A DNA stretch of 64,000 nucleotides from an uncultured Aquimarina sp. (GTDB lineage Bacteria > Bacteroidota > Bacteroidia > Flavobacteriales > Flavobacteriaceae), in NCBI RefSeq assembly GCF_947500065.1, contig NZ_CANMQT010000003.1, positions 186,001 to 250,000 on the forward strand, written 5' to 3'. The notes under the pieces were generated by a model. That model did not search any database and was not told where the DNA came from. It worked only from the letters and a program-made list of their open reading frames with translations. The translations under genes and the position numbers were made by a program. Position 1 is the stretch's first letter. Each line of letters starts with the position of its first letter. Below, one piece after another: positions 47,303 to 56,564 of the stretch.

Positions 47303-48169
47303 TCACAGTTTTAATAATTGAATTGAATCTAATTTTACTTTAGCTGCTTCGTACGTTTTTTTCAAGCTTTCACTGTTTTCAAAGTACTTTCCATAGGTCT
47401 TTGCCTTTTCAATAGACTTCATTGTTTTTTCATAAAGACCATTTTTGTAATAAGCGATGTGCTCGTATTCTGCAAAATAAATGTCATTTTTAGTTTTTGC
47501 TCCATGCTTTTTAGCCAATTCTAGATATGCTAATGCCTTCTTATATTGTTTCTTTTGATAATACATAACCGACATAAATTCATATCCTTTAGGTAAATTA
47601 GGAATTAATTCAGTACTCTTTTGGTAACATTCCAAGGCTTTATCATATTCATCATTATAATAATATGCCATCCCTAAAGACCAAATAGCAGCGGCGCTAT
47701 CAGGATACATATCTACTACTTTTTGAAAATACTTTTGAGCTTTTAGGTAATCCTCTTCTACCAAAAGTGAATACTCTGCCTGTATTAGATTCCGTTCAGA
47801 TTTCAATGTAGAATTTTTAGAAAGATTGTAGGCTTTAGTAACCAGTTTTTTATATTCTTCTGGATCCTGTACATAAAAACCACTCATTAAAACACCACTT
47901 GGGTAGTTGGGATCTAATTCAATAATTCTTGCTGATTTTTTTTGATACTCTTGTTTGTTACCATAAAAATAAAAGTTTAATTCTAGGTCGTTTAAGAGTT
48001 GATGTACTTCTGGTACTTTAGAATCTACTGCTAATGTAAATCCATAGGCGTTTAAATCCGAAGGTGCATATTTTTTTACGAATTCATCTTCGATTTCACG
48101 TTCTGTTTTTTGTGTTTGACAAGAGCATAGGCAAATGGCTAATAATATAGTGCTTAACTGTTTTAACAT
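47303..48169 (-). CDS. TPR-repeat lipoprotein
   Basis: 288 residues, lipobox LLAICLCSC. Residues 70-260 hold at least four TPR-like pairs (AIWSLGMAYYYNDEYDKALECYQKST, YEFMSVMYYQKKQYKKALAYLELAK). Such repeats bind peptides or partner proteins; the anchor puts it on the inner face of the outer membrane. It lies 121 bp upstream of a LytTR regulator's end, on the same strand. Confidence 0.85.
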   Translation of the reverse strand: MLKQLSTILLAICLCSCQTQKTEREIEDEFVKKYAPSDLNAYGFTLAVDSKVPEVHQLLNDLELNFYFYGNKQEYQKKSARIIELDPNYPSGVLMSGFYVQDPEEYKKLVTKAYNLSKNSTLKSERNLIQAEYSLLVEEDYLKAQKYFQKVVDMYPDSAAAIWSLGMAYYYNDEYDKALECYQKSTELIPNLPKGYEFMSVMYYQKKQYKKALAYLELAKKHGAKTKNDIYFAEYEHIAYYKNGLYEKTMKSIEKAKTYGKYFENSESLKKTYEAAKVKLDSIQLLKL

Positions 48170-48290
48170 AATTATTTTTTTAATTAATTTATGTCAAAAA
48201 TAGATGCATCATACATAGCTTTTTTAAAAAATAGAGAATGGTGGGTTAAGTAATGATAAAAACAGAAAAAGGGTATAGCAATTGCTTAGA

Positions 48291-48992
48291 TTAAGACATT
48301 TTTAGTACTGAAGAGACCTTCTTAATATAACTTGATCCTACTGGGATCTCGAAGTCTTCTATTTCTACATCTTTTTGAGTATAAGCAGTTACTTTATTTA
48401 TAGCTATAATATAAGAACGATGTGTACGAATAAATAGATGTGAAGGAAGTTGTTTTTCTACTTTGCCAATATTACCTTTTACTACTATTCTTTGATCTTT
48501 GGTATGAATCCTAACATAATCTTTTAAGCTTTCAATATATAGAACATCATCAAATACAATTTTAATATGTTTCTTATTTACATTAACATAGAAAAATGTA
48601 TTATTTTCTTTTTGGTACTTTGTTGATTGATTTGTCACTTGAGTTCTTTCATAATAGCGATCAACAGCTTTTACAAATCGATCAAAAGAAATAGGTTTTA
48701 ATATATAATCTACAATGTCTAAATCATATCCCTCTATAGCATATTCTCTATAAGCCGTAGTAATAATTACTTTTGGAGGGTTTTGTAGTGTTTTTAGAAA
48801 ATCTAACCCTTTTAAAACGGGCATTTCGATATCTAAAAAGAGCAAATCTATCTCCTCTTTTTTTAGTACTTCGAAAGCTTCAACAGCACTGTAACAACTA
48901 GCTATAACATCTAAATCATTAAGTGCTTTTATATGATTTTTCAGTAAATCTATTGCAGGAGATTCATCATCAACCAATAAGCATCGTACCAT
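48291..48992 (-). CDS. LytTR-family response regulator (pair 4)
   Basis: 233 residues. Receiver with phosphoacceptor Asp54 (LLFLDIEMPVLKG) and Lys in YILKP; LytTR domain with YIESLKDYVRIHT and LFIRTHRSYIIAINKVTAYT. It starts 1 bp after its kinase gene. It is close in sequence to pair 5 (YIESLKDYIKIHF, FIRIHRSYIVNKNKVTAYT). Confidence 0.93.
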   Translation of the reverse strand: MVRCLLVDDESPAIDLLKNHIKALNDLDVIASCYSAVEAFEVLKKEEIDLLFLDIEMPVLKGLDFLKTLQNPPKVIITTAYREYAIEGYDLDIVDYILKPISFDRFVKAVDRYYERTQVTNQSTKYQKENNTFFYVNVNKKHIKIVFDDVLYIESLKDYVRIHTKDQRIVVKGNIGKVEKQLPSHLFIRTHRSYIIAINKVTAYTQKDVEIEDFEIPVGSSYIKKVSSVLKMS

Positions 48993-48993
48993 A

Positions 48994-50022
48994 TTAATGT
49001 ATGTTTAAAGTTAGTTTTAAGCTAAAAGACATATCAGATTCTTCAATTTTAAAAGTATGTTGTTTTGGGTATATTAAATCTAATTGTCGTTGAATATTGG
49101 TAAGACCAATTCCGTTTTTATAGGTTTCTGTCTGATTACTGAATTCAGTATTTGGTTTTGTATTCCAAACACTAAATTCTATATGAGTATCTAACTGCAA
49201 TAACTCTATTTTTATTTTTGGTTTTTCTACACTATCCCTAACACCATGTTTAAAAGCATTCTCTACTATAGATAACAGCAATAATGGTGTTATTGATAAT
49301 CCATTTTTAGAAAGTTTTTTTTCAAATTTCACTTGTAATCGTTTACCATATTTGATTTGCTCTAAAGCTATATAATTATCTATAGTATGTACTTCTTCTG
49401 TTAAAAGAACTGATTGATGTTGACTTTTGTATAGAATATAATCTAATATTTCAGAAAGTTGTAATACCATATCTGGTGCTTTAGGAGATTTGGCTATCAC
49501 ATAAGAATATAAATTATTTAATGTGTTAAATAAAAAATGTGGGTTAAGCTGCGCCTTTAGATATTTAAGTTCAGTAGCTATTTTTTCTTTTTCTAACTGA
49601 AGTATTTTCTCCCTTTCTAATTCTTGCTCTTTATTAGTTTTAAAAAAAAACATAATCAATGCCGGAAAATGAAACGAAAACATGGAAAAAGGAAAATCTA
49701 CAAAACTAATTAATGGGTAAGGGCCTTCAGAACAGTACTTGTCCAAATGATAATATCCTATTAACCTAAATAAAAATACGGATAGTATGATCATAAAAAT
49801 CATAGACCCTCCAAAGGCAAGATATTTTTTTTTCTTTAGATAATACGGTACCTGCCAATTATTAAAGGCGTAAGCAGCCATGATTATTAAAGGGAACTTA
49901 AATAATGTTGTTTCTAAAGATTGTTCGAACAACTCAGAACTACTAGAAGCAAAGACATAAAAGAGGAAAATTATAATCCAAAAAACTATATGCGTTTGGA
50001 TAATCTTTTTATTAAAATTCAT
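48994..50022 (-). CDS. LytS-type sensor histidine kinase (pair 4)
   Basis: 342 residues: four transmembrane helices (about 13-127), a coiled coil, and a His_kinase domain with phosphoacceptor His162 (KAQLNPHFLFN), N-box SIVENAFKHG and G-box NGIGLTNIQRQ. Divergent from the trypsin-like lipoprotein gene, with 210 bp between the starts. A paralogue of the pair 5 kinase. Confidence 0.92.
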   Translation of the reverse strand: MNFNKKIIQTHIVFWIIIFLFYVFASSSSELFEQSLETTLFKFPLIIMAAYAFNNWQVPYYLKKKKYLAFGGSMIFMIILSVFLFRLIGYYHLDKYCSEGPYPLISFVDFPFSMFSFHFPALIMFFFKTNKEQELEREKILQLEKEKIATELKYLKAQLNPHFLFNTLNNLYSYVIAKSPKAPDMVLQLSEILDYILYKSQHQSVLLTEEVHTIDNYIALEQIKYGKRLQVKFEKKLSKNGLSITPLLLLSIVENAFKHGVRDSVEKPKIKIELLQLDTHIEFSVWNTKPNTEFSNQTETYKNGIGLTNIQRQLDLIYPKQHTFKIEESDMSFSLKLTLNIH

Positions 50023-50232
50023 ATTTTGAAATATAGATAAATTATAATTTTAATAATTATAAAGTATATGTTTATTTACCCTAAGTCTACGAAGGGGAGA
50101 TAACTGTATAAAAACGCAAAAATAAGAAGGTATTCGCTATACTTAGTCAGTTATTACCATTTCGTCTATTTCATGAAATATGGCAACCGTTGTTTTCTAT
50201 ATTGGCAATTCTTATTAAAAATTAAACCTACT

Positions 50233-50979
50233 ATGTTAAGATTTAAAATAATAATTACAATAATGTTTATTGTTGGAACATTGTCTAGTTGTTCATCTAT
50301 AAAAAGATTAAACGATACACCAATTGGCTTAATAAATAACGTCTCTTACAAAGACTCATCATTTGATAATCCAAACGCATCTAATGGATTTTTGGTAGAA
50401 TATGAAAATCGTGCCTATGGAGTTACCGCTAAACATATTCTTATCATGGCAAAAACAGACAAGATGAAGTTTGTTGATTTTGAAGGAGAATTAAAACAAT
50501 GGCGAATGCATCCTAAAAATGATAGTAAGAACTATGTTATTTTAGATAAACTCTTAAGTACAAATAAAAAAGATTCACTTACCTGGAGTTATTTGGATAC
50601 CAATTGGGACACTTTTAATGATTGGTTAGTGTTTTCTGTTAAAGAAAATAAAACAAAGTATAAACCTTTGAAATTTAGAAAAGAGCCACTTAAAAAAGAC
50701 GAAAATGTGTATGTAATTGGCTGGTCATATAAAGACAGTGTTGGCCCACAACGAGTGTATACCTATAAGTTTAATGAGATAGAGGGTAATTACTATAATT
50801 TAAAGCAGATAGAAGGGCCTAAAAGTTTAGGAGGATTAAGTGGTTCGCCTGTAGTAGATAAAAAAGGAAGAGTAGTGGCTTTGGTAAGTTCTGGTTGGGA
50901 AGATGAAAAAACTAAAGAGGTTTTTATACAAGCTACCAGTATGAAAAATACCATTGAATTTATTTCTCAATTAGAGTGA
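50233..50979 (+). CDS. Trypsin-like serine protease lipoprotein
   Basis: 248 residues from the ATG at 50233; the frame also opens at 50173, but the 50233 start gives the lipobox VGTLSSC (Cys20). A trypsin-like triad is readable: His68 (TAKHIL), Asp130 (FNDWLVF) and Ser205 (GLSGSPVV), with the GxSGSP motif. It resembles small stress-type proteases without PDZ domains. It lies between the two paralogous LytS/LytTR pairs. Confidence 0.8.
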   Translation: MLRFKIIITIMFIVGTLSSCSSIKRLNDTPIGLINNVSYKDSSFDNPNASNGFLVEYENRAYGVTAKHILIMAKTDKMKFVDFEGELKQWRMHPKNDSKNYVILDKLLSTNKKDSLTWSYLDTNWDTFNDWLVFSVKENKTKYKPLKFRKEPLKKDENVYVIGWSYKDSVGPQRVYTYKFNEIEGNYYNLKQIEGPKSLGGLSGSPVVDKKGRVVALVSSGWEDEKTKEVFIQATSMKNTIEFISQLE

Positions 50980-51026
50980 TCTTAAACCTTTCATAACAAC
51001 AACAAATCTATATATCAAAAAGATTT

Positions 51027-51740
51027 ATGAGAAAAGTATTAATTATAATAATTATACAAGTTTTGTTTTCAAATTTAGCAATTGGGCAATCAAAGGTGAC
51101 TATTAAATTAGATAAAGGCCAAGTACTTGATGTGCTACTCAGAATCAATGCTGATAATGTTTCTGAGAAAACGGAAAATAGGTTTTTTGAAAAACTCGTG
51201 CCAAGAGCTTTTGAATTAGGTTATCATGGGATTCCTTATGAAATACATATTGACTATCCAGCTTTGCAAGGAAATCATACACCAGATCACATATTGTTTG
51301 GGCGTTGGGATTCACTAAAAAACAGAGAAGATACTATGGAAAAGTTAGTACAAGAATTTCCAGATTTTCATGAGTTAAGAAGGGAAATCTGGGCTAGTTT
51401 ATATGCAGTATTTTTTAAAGTCCCAAGAGATCTGTCCTTCTCTTTTCAAAAAGGAAAATATTATGTTATTACATTTTATTGGAGCGATGAAAAGAAAAAG
51501 TTTAAGAAATTCAAGAATAATTGGCTAGGCCTCATACAGAAATATAAAGGCAAAACAATATTGGACTTATATGATGGCATATCGTCAATAACGAATTATT
51601 ATTCGCCTGATTATATGAATATATCCGAATGGAATAATGAAGAAAAGTATAGAGAATTTTATCGAGAGAGTCTTAAAATGAACAATCTCGGAATTAAAAA
51701 TGTACATCAGTTCGGGTTATTGCCAAAGTTCAAAAATTGA
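51027..51740 (+). CDS. Secreted protein of unknown function
   Basis: 237 residues, signal peptide ending in LAIGQ. It contains two similar-looking halves (GQVLDVLLRIN and FEKLVPRAFELG then FQKGKYYVITFYWSDE and WLGLIQKYKGKT), perhaps a duplicated alpha/beta unit. I recognise no family and no catalytic motif. It lies 47 bp after the trypsin-like lipoprotein gene, so they are probably co-transcribed. Confidence 0.7.
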   Translation: MRKVLIIIIIQVLFSNLAIGQSKVTIKLDKGQVLDVLLRINADNVSEKTENRFFEKLVPRAFELGYHGIPYEIHIDYPALQGNHTPDHILFGRWDSLKNREDTMEKLVQEFPDFHELRREIWASLYAVFFKVPRDLSFSFQKGKYYVITFYWSDEKKKFKKFKNNWLGLIQKYKGKTILDLYDGISSITNYYSPDYMNISEWNNEEKYREFYRESLKMNNLGIKNVHQFGLLPKFKN

Positions 51741-51777
51741 ATATGTGACTTTTTGGATATTGCCACATATACTGTAA

Positions 51778-51898
51778 TCCTCCATCATTTCATTTCGGCG
51801 GATACGTGTACTAGCCAGCTAGTCTTGAGCTGTCATACTGAGCCTGTCGAAGTGTCGAAAGTATAGGAGGGAAGCACAATGTGTATGAAATGAGATGA
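51778..51898. repeat. Intergenic repeat element, copy A
   Basis: It holds CTGAGCCTGTCGAAG and GTATAGGAGGGAAGCA (51861-51876), the latter identical to copy B at 56524-56539. Ends are roughly inverted (CATCATTTCAT at left, ATGAAATGAGATG at right). It lies between convergent genes. Confidence 0.6.
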
Positions 51899-51900
51899 TT

Positions 51901-52602
51901 TTAAAAGTCATTCAAGTCTATCATATTATGCTTATAACTGTTACCTATAGGTAGTTCTATTTCACCTATTTCTATATCGTGTTTGGTATATGCAGTGACT
52001 TTATTCTTATTTACAATATAAGAACGATGTATTCTTATAAATCTAGGGTCAATGCGTTTCTCAAAACTTGAAATACTTTCTTTTACAGTTAGCGTTTCAT
52101 CAAGAAAATGAATCTTAATATAATCCTTTAAACTTTCTATATATAGTACATTGTCAAAAGAAACACGTATTTTTTTCTTTGCCTTAGTTACATAAATACC
52201 TTCTGTGTTTTTAGTGTTTTCTGTATTATTTATTACTATATGTTTTTCCTTTAGTTTTAGAAATTTTTGAATGGCAGAAAAAAAACGTTCAAAAAAAATA
52301 GGCTTTAATAAATAGTCTACTGCATTTACCTCAAATCCATCTAGGGCATATTCGCGAAAGGCAGTTGTAAAGATAACTTCGGGTTTATGGCTTAGGCTTC
52401 TAAAAAAATCTACACCTTTTAATTGTGGCATTTCTATGTCTAAAAACAACAGATCAATTTTCTCTTTTGCTAACACAGAACTAGCTTCTATAGCATTCTT
52501 ACAAGAGTCTATAAGTGTAAAGTTTGGTAGTTTTTCTAAATAGGTTTCAATCAATTCTCTTGCTAAAGGCTCATCGTCAATTATCAAACAATTGTAGGTC
52601 AT
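51901..52602 (-). CDS. LytTR-family response regulator (pair 5)
   Basis: 233 residues. Receiver with phosphoacceptor Asp55 (LLFLDIEMPQLKG), Lys in YLLKP, and a LytTR domain (YIESLKDYIKIHF, RIHRSYIVNKNKVTAYT). Its start overlaps the kinase gene's end by 4 bp (ATGA). It is divergently placed with respect to the TonB-receptor-like gene at 53895, which may be its target. Confidence 0.93.
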   Translation of the reverse strand: MTYNCLIIDDEPLARELIETYLEKLPNFTLIDSCKNAIEASSVLAKEKIDLLFLDIEMPQLKGVDFFRSLSHKPEVIFTTAFREYALDGFEVNAVDYLLKPIFFERFFSAIQKFLKLKEKHIVINNTENTKNTEGIYVTKAKKKIRVSFDNVLYIESLKDYIKIHFLDETLTVKESISSFEKRIDPRFIRIHRSYIVNKNKVTAYTKHDIEIGEIELPIGNSYKHNMIDLNDF

Positions 52603-53660
52603 ATAACATTTAGTTTTAAATAAGCAGAAAATGAACTCGAACTATTTTTAATAATTAAATTGTGCGCTTTGGGGTACAACAATTCTAATTGTTCTTTTAT
52701 ATTCTTCAATCCTATTGAAGCTACTTTCTCCTTCTTTTTTATGGTTTGTGGAACACTGTTATCTATCGAAAAGACCAACTGCTTATGTTCTTTTGAAATT
52801 TCTATTTCAATATTAGCTTGATTAATTTCTTGAGCGACACCGTGTTTAAATGCATTTTCGACAAAGGTCAACAACAAAAGAGGTGCTATTTTTTCATCAC
52901 CGTTTACATTTTGCGTAAAACTTATTTTGACCCTATCTCCATAACGTATTTTTTCTAAAGATAAATAGTTGTTAATGAGTTCTATTTCTTTGTCAAGAGT
53001 AACATACTCATCATTACATCGGTATAAAATATAATCTAAAATATGTGATAACTTTTCAATCACTTTTGATGTATCATCAGATTTTTTAAGCGTTAATGCA
53101 TGAAGGTTATTTAGGGTATTGAAAAGAAAGTGTGGATTTAATTGATGTTTTAATGCAGCTAGTTCAGCAGTTTTTTTCTGTTGGTTAAGTTCTAGCAAGT
53201 GTTGTTTTTCCTGATAAAGCTTAAAAACCATTATTAAAAATGTCGGATATAATAAATACAATGATTTCGATATAAACTCACTCACATTTGTTAGCCTGCC
53301 TAAAAACGAAGCATCTGTAAATCGTTTTATGTAATTGGTATACGTAGAGGGAAATGTTACTTCAAAGTAGTACATATAAGTTAAGGTACAAACAGAATAA
53401 AAGATGAGCAAGGTTATGATTGTAGTGATCACAAAAAGCGAGGTTTTCTTTTTATTTAAAATATAAGGGACTAAGAATTCAATAATAACAAACGCCAATG
53501 CAATTTGTAGTACTGTACGTATGGTATAAGTGATAAGTAGCTCATAAGTCGTAGTGTGATACCAATTCGATGTGGATGCAGAGAACACAAAAATAATTAC
53601 CCCAAAAACAAGATATTTTAATCTTGAGGTTTCTAAAAGCTTTTGAATTTTTTGTTGCAT
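52599..53660 (-). CDS. LytS-type sensor histidine kinase (pair 5)
   Basis: 353 residues: four transmembrane helices (about 14-146), then a His_kinase domain with His177 (KHQLNPHFLFN), N-box TFVENAFKHG and G-box ASIGLKNIKEQ. It overlaps its regulator by 4 bp. A paralogue of pair 4; the two pairs flank the trypsin-like and unknown secreted genes. Confidence 0.92.
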   Translation of the reverse strand: MQQKIQKLLETSRLKYLVFGVIIFVFSASTSNWYHTTTYELLITYTIRTVLQIALAFVIIEFLVPYILNKKKTSLFVITTIITLLIFYSVCTLTYMYYFEVTFPSTYTNYIKRFTDASFLGRLTNVSEFISKSLYLLYPTFLIMVFKLYQEKQHLLELNQQKKTAELAALKHQLNPHFLFNTLNNLHALTLKKSDDTSKVIEKLSHILDYILYRCNDEYVTLDKEIELINNYLSLEKIRYGDRVKISFTQNVNGDEKIAPLLLLTFVENAFKHGVAQEINQANIEIEISKEHKQLVFSIDNSVPQTIKKKEKVASIGLKNIKEQLELLYPKAHNLIIKNSSSSFSAYLKLNVI

Positions 53661-53894
53661 CCGATTATTTTATAATAAAAATACGAATTATACTCATGTT
53701 ATTCTCCACATGAATACAAATACCTATTTAGAGATGTCTAAAGTGCGGTTAGTGTAGACAAAATTATTCAGAGGGTATAAATCAGCTATTCAACATCATT
53801 AAATCCCTATTTGATTGCGCTACAAGAAATGAGCAATTTCTTAAGGTATTTTGCTCGCAATATTAAAAATCAAATAAAATTTAAACGCATTAAA

Positions 53895-56291
53895 ATGAAA
53901 AGTATTCAAAATTTAATTGCTTCAAAAAGAAAAAAAATTATAAAAGATATAGCTTTGGTTTTACCTTGTTTGTTTTTTGTTTCTCTACTAAGCGCTCAAA
54001 CAGCAATTATAAATGGAAAAATTTTAGATAATAAAACAAAAGAACCATTACCGTATGTAAATGTCATAATTAAAAAAGAGGGGAAGATTACTACAGGAGG
54101 AATAACTAATGATAATGGTTTTTTTTCAATTAAAAAAATCCCTTATGGCAATTACATGATTGCTTTTCAATACATAGGTTATAATGAGAAAGAGCTTGAA
54201 GTAAATTTATCTGCGAACAAAAAAACTATAGATCTTGGCAACATTGCCATAGTTGAGGATGCCTTATCGCTTGATGCCGTAGAAATTACAGCAGAACGCT
54301 CAACCATCGAACAAAAAATAGATAGAAAAGTAATTAATGTGGGTAAAGATTTAACCACAACTGGTGCATCTGCTAGTGATATTATGAATAATATACCTTC
54401 TGTTAGTATAAACCAAGAAGGAGGTGTATCATTTCGCGGTAATGATAATGTTCGCATTCTTGTTGATGGAAAACCTACCAATATTGACCCAAGGGATTTG
54501 CTACAACAAATACCAACAACGTCTATAAAAACTATTGAATTAATTACGAATCCTTCGGCAAAATATAATCCAGAAGGTATGAGTGGTATTATTAATATCA
54601 CTCTAAAAAAGAATGCCAATTTAGGTTTAAATGGATCTGTAAATCTTGGATTTACTAATGGAGAACGATCACGTTATAATAATGCATTAAATCTTAATTA
54701 TAACAATAAAAAAATTAATGCCTATGGAAATTATGGTAATCGTTTTGGAGATCGAGTAACAAACGGAACTGTAACTCGTACAATAGAAGAAACGAATCAG
54801 CTAACCAAAAACATTAATAATCAAACATCACATTTAATTAAAGTTGGTTTAGATTATTTTATAGATAATAAAAACACCTTTTCTATTTACACAAACCAGA
54901 ACATAGCTAAGCGACAGTCTGATGGCAAAAAAGATATTAGTTTTTTTACTGCACCAGAACAAAATTTTAATCAATTAGATGATTTAAATACTGAAACATT
55001 AAGTGCTTCCTATAATGTTGATTATAAACACATCTTTTCTGATAACCATTCTTTGGAATTAGAGGCTGATTATAATCGTATAACTAACGAAGCAGCCAAT
55101 GCCTTTAGTTTTTTTGGTAATACCCCTATTAATAATTATCAAGAGACTATTGATGATAATCGAAATAACACAGTAATAAACCTAGATTACGAAAATGCTA
55201 TCAATGAAAATTCTAATATAGAATTAGGGTTAGAAACACGTATTAACTCAGTAGAGAATTCTTATGTAAGTGATCGCATAGATTTTAGAAATTCAAACTT
55301 CAATTTTGATAGAAATATCTATTCATTCTATTCCACATTTAGTCAGAAATGGGAAAAATTACAATATAATATTGGGCTTAGGTTAGAGCGATATAACACC
55401 GATAATAAATTTATAGAAGTAGGGGATGAGGCTAATACCTTTTCCGATAAACAATTTAATATATATCCTTCTGGGTTTTTAAAATATACTCCTAATGAAA
55501 ATGGATTGAATAGTTATCAACTTAGTTTTAGTAGACGTGTAGACCGACCATCATTAAACCAAATAAATCCAATCAGGCAAATAAGTACACCACAAATAAT
55601 TTTAAAAGGAAATCCAAACTTATTACCACAGTTTACTAATTCAGTAGAGCTAAACTACACCAGAAAACAAGAAGGAGGTAGTTTAACTTTTGGAGGGTTT
55701 TACAGAAGAATTAGTGATGAAATTAACAGAAGAGGTTTTTTTGATGATGAAACCCCAACAGTTTTGATTTTGGATTACGCTAATTTTGATAGCACAAATG
55801 CCTTTGGTTTTGAATTTTCTACAAATTACAAGGTGAATGACTGGTGGCGTTATAACGGAAGTGTAGATATTTACACAAGAAAACAAAAAGGGATTATTGA
55901 AAATGAAGAAGTAGAAGTAAAAAACACCCTATTCAATATTAAGATCAGTAATAGTTTTAAAGCTACAGAAAAACTTTCGTTTCAACTATTCACTTTGTAT
56001 TCTGGTAAGCAGCGTGTTTTACAATATGAACTTAAAGATAATTTCTTTATGAATGCAGGCGCTCGCTATAACTTTGCAAAAGGAAAAGGTACTATAAACC
56101 TTAATTTTAATGACATTTTTAAGACCCAGCGTTTTGCTTTTAATGCATTTCGAACAATTATTCAAGAAGGAGAGTTTAGGCAAGATAGTCAATCGGTATA
56201 TTTAGGATTGTCATATCGTTTTGGGATTAAAAATAAAAATATAAAACGTAAAAAACGTGATGCTAATGAGAAAAAAGATAAATTCTTGTAA
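53895..56291 (+). CDS. TonB-receptor-like outer-membrane protein
   Basis: 798 residues from the ATG at 53895 (an earlier frame opens at 53811 but adds no signal peptide). Signal peptide to about residue 35 (LLSAQ), then a CarboxypepD_reg-like domain (INGKILDNKTKEPLPYVNVI), a plug domain (RGNDNVRILVDGKPTNID, LITNPSAKYNPEGMSGIINI), and an outer-membrane barrel of the family-14 type. No SusD partner is adjacent, so it is not a classical SusC. It is likely the target of regulator pair 5. Confidence 0.88.
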   Translation: MKSIQNLIASKRKKIIKDIALVLPCLFFVSLLSAQTAIINGKILDNKTKEPLPYVNVIIKKEGKITTGGITNDNGFFSIKKIPYGNYMIAFQYIGYNEKELEVNLSANKKTIDLGNIAIVEDALSLDAVEITAERSTIEQKIDRKVINVGKDLTTTGASASDIMNNIPSVSINQEGGVSFRGNDNVRILVDGKPTNIDPRDLLQQIPTTSIKTIELITNPSAKYNPEGMSGIINITLKKNANLGLNGSVNLGFTNGERSRYNNALNLNYNNKKINAYGNYGNRFGDRVTNGTVTRTIEETNQLTKNINNQTSHLIKVGLDYFIDNKNTFSIYTNQNIAKRQSDGKKDISFFTAPEQNFNQLDDLNTETLSASYNVDYKHIFSDNHSLELEADYNRITNEAANAFSFFGNTPINNYQETIDDNRNNTVINLDYENAINENSNIELGLETRINSVENSYVSDRIDFRNSNFNFDRNIYSFYSTFSQKWEKLQYNIGLRLERYNTDNKFIEVGDEANTFSDKQFNIYPSGFLKYTPNENGLNSYQLSFSRRVDRPSLNQINPIRQISTPQIILKGNPNLLPQFTNSVELNYTRKQEGGSLTFGGFYRRISDEINRRGFFDDETPTVLILDYANFDSTNAFGFEFSTNYKVNDWWRYNGSVDIYTRKQKGIIENEEVEVKNTLFNIKISNSFKATEKLSFQLFTLYSGKQRVLQYELKDNFFMNAGARYNFAKGKGTINLNFNDIFKTQRFAFNAFRTIIQEGEFRQDSQSVYLGLSYRFGIKNKNIKRKKRDANEKKDKFL

Positions 56292-56384
56292 TTATAAATT
56301 TAAGAGATAATCAACAAAATAGCTGCTTTTATAAGCTTAGATCTATTGATAAAAGAGCATAGCGTACTTGATATAATAAAAAGT

Positions 56385-56419
56385 GTAAAGGCTGGGTATA
56401 AAATATACTCGGCCTTTAC
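56385..56419 (+). terminator. Terminator after the TonB-receptor-like gene
   Basis: GTAAAGGCTGGGTAT (56385-56399) pairs with ATACTCGGCCTTTAC (56405-56419), 15 positions with G-U pairs. It lies 94 bp past the stop, before a convergent gene. Confidence 0.7.
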
Positions 56420-56429
56420 TAATTAATCT

Positions 56430-56552
56430 GAATAATTTGCTTTCCCAGCGCTTCATCTCGCTAATAATATCGATGTGTTCACTGAACCTGCCTAAGTATT
56501 GAAGTGCTGAAGTGTTATCGAATGTATAGGAGGGAAGCATACTGTGTGTGGA
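56430..56552. repeat. Intergenic repeat element, copy B
   Basis: A diverged partner of copy A. It shares GTATAGGAGGGAAGCA (56524-56539) exactly and ACTGAACCTGCC, GAAGTGCTGAAGTG in the same order. It too lies between convergent genes. Confidence 0.55.
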
Positions 56553-56564
56553 ATAGTTTAAAAT

